64,000 nucleotides of DNA from positions 4,627,256 to 4,691,255 of the forward strand of contig NC_029527.1 in NCBI RefSeq assembly GCF_001577835.2. Direction: 5' to 3'. The position numbers were made by a program, and so were the translations under genes. Source of the DNA: Coturnix japonica (Eukaryota; Chordata; Aves; Galliformes; Phasianidae). Positions 14,601 to 28,100 of this stretch are shown here, one piece after another (within the stretch, counting starts at the first letter, position 1; each line of letters opens with the position of its first letter). The notes under the pieces were generated by a model that did no database searches, was not told where the DNA came from, and worked only from the letters and a program-made list of their open reading frames with translations.

Positions 14601-17600
14601 AAAGCTCCAAACTACACCATAAATGACAAAGCAGATCAATATGGACACTAAATATCTTTTTCCCAATCAAGTTGTGAAGGTAGCTGAGCAGACAACTAAA
14701 AACAGCCTGGCTGCCCCTGCTGCTACTTGACAACCAGCAGCTACAGACTATATCAACTAAAACAGTGACATCCAGAAAACCTAAAATAGGCAAGGCTATG
14801 AAAGGGTATGACAAAGGGATAAAACAGGTACATTACACAGCAGGTAATAAAGCATCATTTTATATCTGCTACTGCAGCATTGGTTGGTTTTGAATGCACT
14901 CAGCAAAAGCTCACTGCAGGATTTCCTACAGCTTCAGCGAGGGTTGGATCAGCTCATGAAAACTTGAGCATTCTTCCCTGTATCATAAAGACACACAGAG
15001 CACAGGCAATATTTGCAAGGTGCTCAGCTGTACTTCTACTACTTGGAAATCACATTGGTAGCAGCTTCATCCCTGTGAGTTATTTCACTTTAAAAATCAG
15101 CTGTCTCTTTAAAGATGCATCAGAATGATAGCTTGGCCTCAGTGGGATTGCACTAGCAAGTCCAGAAGTATTGTCTGGCAGGCAGAACACATGGCTATTT
15201 TCTGTGTTATAGTATTACCAAGCTAGGATATAAATGGTGAGTGGGTGAGATAGTTTATGTTTCTCTCCCTGGTATGTCTTACTATATATATTAATGGAAT
15301 AATATACAGCCCTGTGTCTGGTTGCTTCTTAAATTACTGGAACCATGGAACTATAGCAAGGTGGGAAATAGAGTTATTAAAATTAGGCATTTATTCACCT
15401 ACTGATGGCTTCTTCCTTAGCCTGGCACCTGGTCTTTACAGTGGTGTGAAGCTGCTTTCCACACCAACTTCATACTGAATTTTATTTCAATAGAAGGGAT
15501 CAAGATACCATTAAACTTCTAAAGCAAAGAAGACCATCTCTAAATCTGAACATATGTGCAGAGAGACAGAGTACATATTAATCTTTCTTTTTAATTAAAT
15601 TGCTGCCTCTACAGCTGCATAACAGGAAAGCCTGTTCAAAACCTACAATTGCTTGCTATACTCGCACTTCAACAGAGTAACCCAAAATATCCTCAAATGT
15701 TCTGCCTGCAGTCCTGACTTACCCCTAATAAGATCCCTTTTGTCCTCTCTGAGTAATTTCTGAAGGCAGGTTTCAACATACTCTCAATTTCTGGCTTTTA
15801 ACTTCTACTAGAAATACCAACAGTGGCTTTCTTTTTCAGCACAGATACCAGCAGGGACAGGAATCTCAAGGTATCAGATGGCCCCTGCAACAAGCAGTGT
15901 ATTGTACCTGTTACCCTCTGTCCTCTGAAGGGATGGCATGCAGGTCCTGCAGCAAGACAGCCCCGTGCACACTGCTGCACCCCTTGAACTGCATCAGGGC
16001 TGTGGCTGTTGCAGGCAGAGCAATGAGGACAGCTCTGCCACAAACCCCCACCTCAATGCTGGCATGCTATTACTTACAGGAACAGTTTTATGACTTCCTT
16101 TGTTTCCAGTTGCTCAAACAGGGTTTAACTCACAATTCTACTCCAATTACTCCAGAGCTTTAGGAGATACCTTTGTTAAAAGCTTTAAGAAAAGATAAAC
16201 AAATCAATCACCTTCATCAGCCATTTTTGAGTCCTTCCAAAGAATGAAAACAGAACAAGAAACCTCAACACACTCTTGATTAAATAGTGCTGTTTTGGCT
16301 TCCTTGGAATATATGTATATATTTCAAGTCTTGTGCAACTGTCCTTAATTATAATTTTGATGAATTTCCTGAATGGAAAGTAATACAATGTGCAATGAGG
16401 TGCACCACTTAAAAACAAAAGAAATCATTTTGGGGACTGCTACTACAACATGATAACACAAACATATTTTCTACCCTGAGTAGCAATGAGACAAACTTCC
16501 TCGTTGCACTGTTTGCTCACAGCCTTGTTGTGCTTCCAGCTCTTCCCAAGCTAACATATAGGCACCTCTCTTACACATCCTCCTTTTAAGTCCACACTAA
16601 GTGGTTTTTAATTATTAGTATTTTTATTATTATTATTTAGATAGGTAGGTGGCAGAGCAGCAACAATGAAGTACTTCAGAGCAGTTTCATGTTCAGCATT
16701 TCATAGCTACCCTGACAGCAGCTGCTTATATTCAGAGTAATAAATGCTTCACTTCCCAGATAGCCAGCACCACTGCAGAAGCCTTTGCTGAGCAAACTTG
16801 CACATTATCACCAGGAGATTAACCATAATTGCTGACAACAATCTAAATATGCAGACCATACTATAAACTGAGGCTGTAGGGCACTGTGACTGCTTAATGA
16901 TATAGACAGAGTAAGGATTCCAGATTTCCTTCTTGCCTTCATGATTAATTCCATCAGATCACAGATACAAAACAATGCAGCAGTTCTAAGCCAACAGTAC
17001 TAATTTTGCCTGCATCCAGAAACCCCTATTTGCCATTTTTTCTAGTTTAACCATTTCAAACATATTGTTCTGTGCTCTGAGTCTCTGGCAGCCATGCCTT
17101 TAAGATGTCCCAAGATTGCTCAGTGTGCTGCTATAAGCACCCATTATTCTTACACACTACCATTAGAGTTTCTCTTCTGAAATAAAACCCAAGTCCCTAC
17201 AAGTGCAGCACACAGCAATATCCAAACCACATTTGTCTTGAGCCCAGCATTAGAATGTTTCCTGTCTCGCAGTCATTGATTATCTCTTGTTTGTGTACCA
17301 ATAACCCTGCAGAAGAGAATGCCAGAGAGGAAGATAAATTCACATCTCACCCCTCCTACCTACTTAAGGAGCCAGAAAAATGATTTGGTGGTACTCAAAG
17401 AGGAAATCCTCAGAAGAGACTAATGACTTCCCCTTTGATTGCAACCCTTTTACAATCCATCATACTGACTGGTAGATATAGGGCTTCACAGTTAAACCTG
17501 CTGGCAACCAGCTGCACTGCAGACAGGATTCACACACAGTCCTGCAGCAGAGACAGTTCTCACCCAGGGAATTACAGCCTGCTTGCATCAGTGCCTTCAA

Positions 17601-17700
17601 AGCAGCTTTCCCTGGGATCACAGACCCTGGCATAGGACTGTAAATGAGAACAGTCAGATGTACCCTGTATTTAAAGTCACTAGAACAACCCTTAGAAGCC
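8661..17700. other. Intergenic DNA, no gene seen
   Basis: Nine kilobases of AT-rich, CpG-poor sequence. Open frames are short, overlap on both strands and show no family resemblance. I looked for exon-like frames flanked by AG and GT and found none I could defend. The notable items are a 19-base A run and an ATT-rich stretch near 16,609-16,638. Confidence 0.55.
14096..14114. repeat. Poly(A) tract (19 A)
   Basis: An uninterrupted run of 19 A residues. No retroposed gene or SINE body is recognisable upstream of it, so it is best called a homopolymer. Confidence 0.9.
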
Positions 17701-17708
17701 AGATCATC

Positions 17709-17840
17709 AAATCATGGAATGGCTGAGATTGTAAGGAACCTTCACAATCATTGAGATCCAACCTCTGCCATGGGTTGGGTTGTCAGCTTCTGGAGCAGGC
17801 TGCTCAAGGCTCCCTCCAACCTGGCTTTGAATTCACTAGA
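17709..17840 (-). mobile_element. CR1 LINE tail, antisense
   Basis: The sequence opens with 'aaatcatggaatggctgaga', continues 'gtaaggaaccttcacaatca', then 'gatccaacctctgccatggg' and 'ctgctcaaggctccctccaa'. This is the order of a reverse-complemented CR1 3' end (tail repeat, 'ggaccttt..atc', 'ccaacc..tgccatggg', 'gctcaaagccccatccaacc'). It is truncated after about 130 bases. Confidence 0.85.
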
Positions 17841-18689
17841 AAACTTACATATTGAAACACTTCATCCTAAAGCAACTGATCCCAAAGCAAATCTGGGGAT
17901 TCTATGGGCTCCAGTCTTGTCAGCACAAGTTGCATGTGCTGTGATGTGCATGGAGAGCAGAGATCCATCTCCAGAGCCCCAGGGAGACAAATGGAGTGGT
18001 CCTTAGGCTTTAGTGTGGGCAGCTCCTGACCTTAGATAGAAACACAGCTATTGATTTTCATCTCCAGCTAGACAGAGGTTTTAAAATTCACATTTTTGGA
18101 TCTAAATCTCACCTCCCCGTGCTCCACTTAAAACACTCCAAACTGATACTCAGCTCCTTCACAGGAGCAGTGCAAGCATTAAGCAGAGATGTTTGCAGTG
18201 CAGTTTGGCAGATGTCACATATGCCACAGCAGACAAAGTTCTCAAGAGACCCAGATGACCCAGGCTTTAAAAATTAAACCATGCGTCTTAACAGGGTAGT
18301 TACCCTAAAGTCACATCTCTCATGTGCCTCACAATGCTTAGAAAACAAACAGATAGGAATGAATCAAAACAAACTCCTTGTAAAAACAGATATGCTTCCA
18401 TATCCGTGAGCTATGAAATTGACATTACGATGTTCTTGTTAGCTTTTCATACTTACTTTATAACCTGTTAATGACTTATGGTTTAATTACCTGATTATTA
18501 TATTGTAAATCAGGCAAGATTATTCACATCTCATGCAAACATCAAGGTTTAATAAGAATATAAAGGACAAACAAGTAAAACTAGAGAAGCCAACAGTGGG
18601 AAATCTTTGCAAGCTAATGAAGTGAAAACACAGTGCTAGTAAACTGGCTGCACTGGAAATTATCTTAACGTGCAGCATCAAACAAAAAG

Positions 18690-18702
18690 CCAGATGGCGC
18701 TG
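18690..18702 (+). promoter_or_regulatory. Candidate CTCF core motif
   Basis: The bases CCAGATGGCGCTG match the central and 3' part of the vertebrate CTCF consensus (..CCAG[AG][GT]GGCGCT..), but the upstream CCA of the full motif is not matched. It lies about 6 kb upstream of NINJ1. This is a motif match only, with no conservation or binding data. Confidence 0.3.
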
Positions 18703-21700
18703 CTTTCGTTAGGCAACAGGTTACTGATGGCTTACACGTACATGTACTCCTGGAAATAGGAACCGAATGAGAAACAGAAAGCGTTAGCAGTGTATTTATG
18801 ATGGGCTGCCACAAAAATACCAACACTGAGCTGTGTTTCCACAGGCACCAGGAGCAGTGTAACTGCAGAGGGGAAGGAGTGGCTAAAGCTCACATGTGGA
18901 ATAAAAGCATCTGCAAGTTCTGCCAAATGTGCTCAGCACTTTCAGGCCTAAGCTGATTAAAAAAAATCAGCTTATGTATCGTATTCTATGGCTTCAGTCC
19001 AGCCTCATCTGTAGGCTGATCATTAACCCCATCTCAAAGCTGCTGAGCACCTTTATGTCAGTTTTAACAGCAATGCAAAGGACTTACAGGGTTTCTAAAA
19101 CATGTGCTCTGGTTCAGCCACAAGCTACTGGGCAAACTAAGTCGTGCTGTGTGACGTTCAAGCAAAAGGATCAGAGTGAAGATTTCTGGCCTTGAAATGT
19201 ACATTTCAGGCTGGAATTTAATCAGTCTATTCCTTTCAGTGATTGCTACTTCAACAGTAGAATTTTTATGGTCTTGTTCTTTTCTTATTTACACTCTTGT
19301 TGACAAACTGTGTAGGGATGTTCAGATTCACACCTGCACAAAACCTGGCATTTTGAAGGGATGCACTATCCCCCCCTGTCTATAGATAATCTGCCGCCCT
19401 TTCTAATACAGGAGGCTTTCTTTTTCATTAAACTCATTGTCCTGTAAAGCAGCACCGACAATGCGTCATCTCTGACCCATCACTGAGCCACATATTTGGT
19501 GAAAAAAGTTAAAACCAACCTTTCAAAGATAAATGTTACGGTCACTTTTAAATAATACTCCATCTATTTAATGTAATAAAATCTATTTTAAAAGAATTTT
19601 AGGATAAGAAATTTCTGCTGGGAGGAAACGAGTCTCTCAGGAAAGAATGTCAGCAATTTTTATAAAGCACACATTGTTGCTTCCTGAGTCAGGCTAGGGG
19701 AGCACAGCCACCTGCAAACACAGTTTGTAAGTCACAGGCTGACCTGCACTGTGAACCCTATGCTGGTTTCCAGCTGATTTGTGGCAGTGCCACCGCTTTG
19801 GACTCTGTTCAGATGGAACCTGGCCAGTTCTGGAGCCCTCCTTAGCACCTACAGCTCCCCCCCACCATGGCCAGCTAAGGGCACCAGCACCTCTTGTCCC
19901 CAGACTCATACTGCCAGGCACAGCCCAGCTGGCATCCATAGGACAGCCGTGCTAGCTGCTAAAACAAACGGCACAAAGCACTTCATGTCATGCTCACAGC
20001 TGTTTGTACAAAGCCGAATAGAGCAGATAAGATGTTTGTTTGAGTGTGCAGCCAATTTTCTGTACTGTGAATACAATGCTCTGCACAGAAATGCGCCTGA
20101 AGGACCGCAAGCCCAGAGGAAGTCAGCGCTACAGTGCGGAAGAGATGTTTACGTAACAGAGAGCATTTGCTCTTCACTGAGAGAATGAACTGCCTTTCAT
20201 TTCTAAATGAATCAGAGGGAGCCCAAAAGAGGATTGTTGAGTCGCATATCCTGGGTCAGATCATTTTCACAGACTCCAGACGTCCATATTTTCACGCTAA
20301 AGCATTTGTGTAGGTTCTTCAGCCTATTTCTAGGTAGGAGCTTACTCATTTCCTCTTGGCTTGGGTTCAGCAATGCTTGAAGACTTGTTTCCCAAAAGGC
20401 CTGTTTCAAGCACACGAGTGCCAAGCAAGTCGGCACATCTGAAGTAAAAGAATTTTTTAAATGATTACTTTCACAGATTTTCAGTCCAAAATGAACAAAC
20501 ACGATTGCTAAATCTCATCTTCTGCATAACATTGGCCAGAATTGTGGATTTATGCATTAAGTCCAGAAGCAACTTCATGTGAATAAGCTAGAAGTAATTC
20601 CAGAACTCACTGGCTCCTTGAAGGACACCAGCTAGCATCATGCATGCCTTGCTCTTCAGCCTTCCTTCATTTCTCGTAGTAGTTCAGAATACTCACACCA
20701 CTTTCAGAACTTCAGCGTTGTCATCACCATGCTTGTATCTTGGCTCCTGAGGGCTGCCAGGCAGGCTCCTACAACTTACACTACTCCAGAGCACTTTCAG
20801 CAACTTGCAATGTACTTTGCTTGTTATTAATTGGACCTGAGAGGAGAGAATTCGATAAATGTCCTTACCGCTGCTTTACAGAAAGGTCATTGATCACTTG
20901 TTGTTGGGTTTTCCTGTTTATAGATTGCTTGTTTACTTAGGGAGAAACTGTTTGCTTGCTTTTAAGTGGCAGAGAATTAGTTACCTGCCTACAATACAGA
21001 AAATGCCCCTCTGTCATGCTAGTATTAGGCACACACAAATGTAAACTCCACAGAAAATAGGTATCTATTGAAGAGAAAAGGTATGCAACAGGTCAGATCT
21101 AAATTATGTATCATGACCACTGGACACAAAATAAACTACAGAAGATTAGTTTGCAGTGTCAGTTACATCCTGGATATGTCCAACAGCAGAGAAATAACAT
21201 ACAGGCATCATTCAAAATAGAAAAAAAATCACCATTTTCATATATATTATGAAGTTATTTTAAGCAGATTGCCTCAGACATAAAAGAAGAAGAGTGATTT
21301 TAGAGTGATAAATGGAATTTGCAGGGAATTTTGCAGTTCTATTGCAAAGCAAGAGATTTGTCAGGCCATGCAGATCTCCTTCTTTTTTCTTCAGTGTAAT
21401 GTTTTGTTTTGTTTTTTTAATCCACTCAACTTCATTTTTTCCATGAAAATAAAAGGCAGGACAAATCTCTTGCTTGCCTTTACATGGAGAATATCTGCAC
21501 TGCATCCTGGCATGCCGTTCACAGACAGCATCATGGAAACTCCTTTTGGTCTATCCTCTCCCTGAACAGTTCACTTACACAAAGAGCAAGGATCAGGCTG
21601 GTGGTTGGATCAGTGGAGCACAAACAACTAAGCATATCATCCAGGTGAAAACAGAAGAAAAAAGAGTAAGACTCTTCCCTAGACTTGGTAGGAGTCATGC

Positions 21701-22474
21701 TCAAGGAAGAGATCAGATACTAGGAATAGCTATTTCTTTACAGTTCATTTAAGCTTGTGGGGAAAAGGCGGGCGTATTTCATAAACTAAGCATTACATAC
21801 ACAATTTATTTTTAATGTTAATTCTAGAAGACCAGTTTTTTGGAGAATAAAATGTGATTTTTGGTGGGGAAATGCAAGTTTTTGGAGGAATAACAGGAAA
21901 CCAAAAAAGGAAGAAACAGCACAAAATAATGTGCTTTTACCCCAAATAGTTGCAATGATACAATACAAATCCACCCCTTCCCAAAAGATAAACTAACCAC
22001 GTCTTTCAAGAGAGAAAGCCTTTTTTTTTTGCTGAGGATAGCTGACAGAGCAAGGAAATAAAATTTCATGAACATAATAAATCTACAAGCCAGTAAAACA
22101 AAGCAGGACATGCTGATGGAGGCAGTTCTATCTGATATCAAACACCATTTCTTAAGTCACAACCTCTCCATTCATGTCAGTTAACTCAGGCTGCCTCATT
22201 TCTTCAGTACCAGCACTGTCCTTAAACCTTTCCCTCATTTTACTTCATTGAATGGCTGGTCTGTTTTCCTCATAGAGCAATCATCCCAAAAGCCACTTAG
22301 TTTACTTAAACTTGTGCTCTAGTGCAGAAGTACCACTTTGCAGAATGACTTGTTTTAATAGTGACCACAGACAGCAGGCAGCACCATGTATGTATTATTC
22401 TGGGCTTCCTTATACTCTGTCTTTGGACACATAAAGGTACTTGCTCAGGGAAAATGAAGGCCTCACTTAAAAGA

Positions 22475-22475
22475 A

Positions 22476-22511
<36 letters not shown>

Positions 22512-22515
22512 ATAT
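22475..22515. repeat. (TA)n microsatellite
   Basis: About 40 bases of alternating T and A interrupted by two C residues (TACATA). Tracts like this are length-polymorphic. Confidence 0.95.
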
Positions 22516-24739
22516 GCTGCCACAAAACTGTGCAATTTTAGCAACAATACAAAATGCTGTTCTCTCTGGTTAGGCTTCATTAGTATTCTAACATTGTTTC
22601 ACACCTGTCACATAGAGTACTTCTGAAACAAAACCAAAACTGTTATCCATGACCTATGGCTCAAGAACCAAATACAGACTGCAACAACCACATTGCAAAG
22701 ATGGAGAACAACACATCTTTTTTGTCTTAAAAACCACCATCCAGGTTCCAATGGCGGTTGTTACAGTGGTCCCAAGGACCCTCTCTGCAGTCTCCAGTAC
22801 CCGCTCTGTAATGCTCACTAAAATTCCTGACTCAGACCCATGTGATGACACTTGCAGAGTTCTCATTTTATAATGACTATGCTCAAATCGACACAAACAA
22901 GAAAGACCTACCACATAGTTTTGTCACCACACAGCTGCAGACTGATCGCTTCACCAGCCTATTAACTCCTCTGCCACCAGCTTGAGTCTGCAGCTATTTT
23001 TCCATATGGATCACAACAAAACATGATGGTTATTATTATTAATCCAGCAAAACTAACTCAAAGGCTGGGTAACAGGAAAAAGTGTTCAAGTTTATTGTTA
23101 AAATTGACACTGAGCTGATGAGCACAACAATATAAAGATGCAAGGCAGAATCGACTGTTTCAGACCATACATGAATGCTGGCTCTCAGGTATTTTCAGAC
23201 TCAGGCTAAGCTGTTTCTCTGTTCCAGCAGGATTACACCCATTTCCTAAAGGCCAACAACAGGTTCTGTTTGCATAAATCTCTTCAGTTCACACCTGTGC
23301 AATACAAATGTGAGATAGGATGGATATCTTCTGTTCCAAGATACCTTCCATTCCTAAATGACACCTCCAGAATGCAGACCCTTAATTTTTAGGCTTAATG
23401 GCAGAATATTTTTATCAGGGTCAATGAAACCTCTACAACTACCAATAGAAATGATCAAAATTCTATTTCTCTCCCCAAATAAGTGTTTTCCAGCCCGCTG
23501 TTCTAAAGAGAAGCACAGAGGGCTGCAAGGAATCAAGATGGATGAAGGCTTCTTAGAAAGTCCAGTTCAATAATTCCAATTGAAGACAGTAACTTGTAAC
23601 TGCATGCTTCATCAAGGGGATTTTCTAAGAAGAAAATTAATTATTAATTCAAGGCGTTTCTGAGAACAGTTGAACTGGAAACTTATTTGACCTTTAGCAT
23701 TAAGATTGGAAATCCATCTTGTGCTTAGGCTGTGATCACCTACATCTAGTTGTCTGTATGCTCTTCCATGAAATCTAAAAGTGAATTCAGCTGATAGTTA
23801 ATGCCTGTTTTAACTAAAAAATTAAGGTCAGCTGAAAAACAAAAGTCAACAGTGAGGAGACATTACACTTCAATGCTGACATGAACATGAATTTTGGAAT
23901 TCCACTGTAGGAAGTTGAAAGGACAAGAAAAATCACAAAGACTCATACAATGTTAAGACCATCACCACAGTTCCACCCTTCCATTTCTCAGTAATGCTTT
24001 CATATTAGATGAAGCATAACCACCTATTGCATGAGGAAAACTGCAGTGATATGGCATGCAATGTTTGATGTGGCACAACACCCCTACATCTGCATTTTAA
24101 GGCAGACACACAGCAGGGCACGCTGCTGTTCAAGACCTCACATACATCTTCTGTCCAAAGATGCACACATGCACAACTGAGCTTCCTGCTCTCCTTGCAG
24201 CTGGGGCACTGTCTCAGAGCACATTTGTGAGGCTCAGATTAAGGACCAATTCCCAAGCACACACCTGATGTAAAGCGAAAGCAGCCAAGTGCCCAGACCT
24301 CTTTTTGCAAATGCAACGTGTTCCTAAGCATAGGCCAAACAGCTCTCTATTAATCACACCAAGCAACGCAGCCAGGTCTTCCTTCTATAGAAGTTACTTC
24401 TGCCGAAATCCCATGCTGATGATCGAGGAGCAGAAAGTAATGCTTCCATATAATAAGTATATAAGTATGGTATAGCTGGAGCAGGGTCTATACTTCGTTT
24501 TTGGTATGTGTTTGTTTATATTCTGTATAGTATGTTTCAGCACTATTCAGGGACTGAACTGAACCCCGTGAGAACAGTCTGTAACACAGACGACTCGGAA
24601 GGTGTTAACCTAAGGGGTACATCGTACTCCAGACTCTGGCACAAACCACCGGAGAGCATTTTCAGCTCAGATGAGCATCAGGCTGCCAGCCCTGCTGCGT
24701 ACTAAAGAAGGAATCGTTCTCAGCCCCACAGCCGGAGCT

Positions 24740-25150
24740 GCCTGGCTCCCGATAGCACTAAGTGCGCACCGAAGCCGGAGCAGCCCAGCCCCGGGGCGGT
24801 GTGTGCGCGGTGCGGGCCGTCCCTCCTCTCCGCTGCCGGAAACTTTCTCTCTTAACCGCGGCCAGAGGGGGGAGCCGATACAAAAAGGGTTCTCAGAGGT
24901 TGCGAGCAGCAGCCTCTGAGGCCTCCGCTGCTCCGCTCAGGGAGCTGAGATGGATTCCAGCGGCGAGACCCACGAGCTGAACGGGCGGGCGGAGGGAGCG
25001 GAGCCGGCGGTGGTCGAGCGGGTAGGGACCGAGGCGGGGGGTGGGACGAGCGGGCTGCTGCAAGCTCAGCACGGCAGCAGCTGCCCTGGGGCTGTCAGTG
25101 CGGAACGTGGGAGCTGCCGGCGATCCCGGAGGCTGTTATTGCAATCCGGA
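24740..25150. promoter_or_regulatory. NINJ1: CpG island / NINJ1 promoter
   Basis: GC content and CpG density rise abruptly here against CpG-poor flanks, and NINJ1 exon 1 lies inside. A GC box (GGGGCGG, 24,793-24,799) and a weak TATA-like word (TACAAAAAG, 24,879-24,887) precede the start codon by about 150 and 65 bases. A transcription start near 24,905-24,915 would suit the latter, but it is inferred. This looks like a broad housekeeping-type promoter. Confidence 0.8.
24950..25021 (+). CDS. NINJ1: NINJ1 coding exon 1
   Basis: Encodes residues 1-24 (MDSSGETHELNG...VVER) in 72 bases, ending in phase 0 at CGG|gtaggg. It is the cytosolic or extracellular N-tail and is poorly conserved compared with human apart from the MDS...ELNG opening. 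It lies inside the CpG island. Confidence 0.93.
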
Positions 25151-28100
25151 GCTCCCCTTTTAGCGGGGTGCTGTGCACGCCTCCCATTTTGCCTTGGATC
25201 AAAGACAGGCCTGGGAAAGATTGGAAAACCCTTTTCAGGCCTGGCACGGTGGCTGCAGAGCTCCTGCGTGGGCCGGCGCCCAGCTCATCAGATGTCCTCC
25301 TAGCTAAAATCTCGGTACAGAGACAGATTTCTGATGGGGTTTTTGATAAGGCAGGAGGGAATGGCTTTAAACTAAAAGAGGAGCCTGAGCTGCTGGGCTC
25401 GGGGCTGGTTGATCTTTAAGTCCCTTCCAACCGAAGCCATTCTGCGCTCTTATGATTTCTGCCTGGGAGGGTTTTCCTGCAGGAGCTGAGCTGCCCATGC
25501 CTGTTTGCATGCAGTAATCCACATTCAAACAAGGGAAAGCACAGCTTTTCACTGCTCCATGCAGTCAAAACATGCCTAGAGATGTGCACTGGAAAGCATT
25601 TCATCCCATATTATGTTTACATGTAAAGGGTATTTTCCAAGCGTGCTACTTTCCTAAAACACCAAGCGGCTAAAAGAGCATCTTTCATGTCCTTTTGAAA
25701 GAGCCCAAACTCTGAAAAGCTTCTCTCATTCTCACTCACCAAGGGCTGCCACACAGGAACAGCTGCACCAAACCACTACCCGCATTACTGGCTGGTCACA
25801 GGTGGTTGCAAGACTGTGCCTTCCCTTCCTGGAGGCTTTACAGGCCTGGACAACAGACCAGAAAAATAGCAAACAGTCTGGTTTTAATAAATCCTGGAAA
25901 GTATCTAAAAAGAAACAAGGTCAGTATGCGCAGATCAAACTGCTGGCCTTTAAGCCACTGACTTCTCAGAATTTGCATTTATTTTTTAACACCCAGACCG
26001 AGGATTGCATCACAAGTTCATGTAATGGGGATTTTATCTTGGTCTGTTCTAAAAATTTTTCATGACTTTCCTGTTTTGCTTCATTTCCAGTTGCGTGCAA
26101 TTATTGTTTCACTAGAGTTTTCCCATAAAAGCTGTGCAAGAATAAGCAGGGAGAGTTCATATTGTGTTATGCATACTCTCTATTTAGCACTTCAGAGAAC
26201 TTCCCAAACTACTTCATTTTCTCAAATATATATTAAGAAATTATACGCACAAGATGAAACAGGACAGATTGCTTAAAAAACAAGTTTTGAGGAGTAGATA
26301 CCATAAGAATATGATCAAATCCAGAATTCACACAAACAATTACAGGGCCTCGACCTGCAGTGACTGGAGCTGAAAGTGTTTAAGTGCCTGCTGTGAGGAG
26401 AGCTTGCCAGTATCTCTGGTAGCCCTGAAGTTCATAATGCCCATCCTAGTATCTGCCCTGCCCTCAAAATATATTCTCTTGCACATCATTCTCTCAGTGA
26501 ATTCCTCTTATGCTATAGCTGATACAAAATGCAGGTACCTTTGGAGCAAAAAATGGCTTAGTTACCTTCAAAGCAGGGTAGAAGCACAATAATTGCATTG
26601 TTAGCTCACTGCAGTTCCAAATGAGGGGTCACATTCATTCTAGATTTGATTTATTTTAACTCAGTCATTAACTTGGATAATATTTTTCACCAACTGTCAT
26701 GGTTTTAGAAAGAAGTTGGGCATTTCTTCCTGTGCTGGCTTGGCACACCTCAGTGACTAATGGGAATAATTACAGTTGGAAGCTGTGCTCGCCTTTTGTG
26801 CAAAGGATTTGTTCAATGCCAATAGTAACTGTTTTTTTATGCTCCTGTGTTTGCTTCCTTTGTTCATACCCCGTATCAAAACAGTCCAGGAGCTGCTTTG
26901 CTGTGAAAACTAGCACAGTTTGGCCTTCCCATGATGGCAAGAAATGCCAGTGGAAATAGTTACAGGTCTGTGGGAAAAAAAGTGAACAACTATCGGATGG
27001 TTAAAGAGAACAGCTGTGGAATATTTGGTTTCTGTAATAGTCACATTGTAGCTGAAAACGTATTCAAGTTGGTATATGAATTCCTAAGTTACTTTGGGAC
27101 TTGTCAGCTTCTTGGCATTGTAGCACAAGTAACAAATCTCAAATTTCTAAGAACTTGTAATAATCATCCTGCACGTGGAATGAAATTGTGTATTCCTATA
27201 TGCTACAGTGTACTTCCAATGTAATCTCCCGTTGTGGTGCTAGCCTCACAAGTAAGCAGCTGGGACAAACAAGCAGTGCCTTGGCAACATAAGACAGGCA
27301 GCCCACTGCCCAGTGATGAGCTCCTGTTCAGTTTGCTCTACAGACAAATCTCATTTATAACTTGCTTCAAAGACATCAGGTGTGCTGATCACTGATGTCA
27401 TCTAATGAGCAAAAATACTCTCACTTGGTCCTGGAAACAACACAGCTTTAAGAAAACAGTGCTCTGCCCTGAGCTAACATGTCTGTACCTTTCCCTTCTA
27501 TTCATACAAGGTTTTTAAAACTCAAGAATTAACACAGTTACCACTTGTTAGCTTTTGTTGTATTTTCATTTTCTGTTTTCCATATACAGTGTGGCTCTTC
27601 TTCAATATAGGCTTTTAAAGGCGCTAGGAAGCTGAACACAGGCTGAAGTGTTACTTTGTTTGTTTTGGTTTTTAATATACGTTTTCTAAATGACCTGCAA
27701 CCACACTGCCTCCAGACGTGACTGCAGCAGCCTCCCAAGCTGGGTAGTGCTGTATTAGGCTGGTACTTGAACAGACAGATCACCCCCAAATGGAATTCCT
27801 ATGGGAAACGTCACTGATGATTCAGCACCAGATTTAGGGATTTTTTTATGAGTCAGTGCTAAGTTGAACAAGTGCTCTAATGTTTTGCTGGGGGGAAAGA
27901 AATCACATCTTCCCAAGGAGGTGTACACAGGATCTAATATTCCACTGTATGACTGGCACAACTGAAAATATTTGCCTTGGGAGAATGTGTTTTTTTATGT
28001 GTATGTAGAATATTTTTCCCTATTTTTTTCTATATCTAAAAATTATTTGAAACGAAGGGGAAGTCTGATTTCAGTGGCCACATCTTGACCTGTTGAATTT

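Larger units (their letters stand above)
17841..24700. other. Upstream flank of NINJ1, no gene seen
   Basis: No supported coding exon. The interval holds a TA dinucleotide repeat, a candidate CTCF core at 18,690-18,702 and several chance open frames (for example plus 19,781-20,188). Distal NINJ1 control elements could lie here, but they cannot be called from one sequence. Confidence 0.5.

Noticed and set aside
1-24700. WNK2, the expected neighbour beyond NINJ1
   Set aside because: No kinase or other WNK exon was recognised. In human the gap to WNK2 is tens of kilobases, so it probably lies outside the window.
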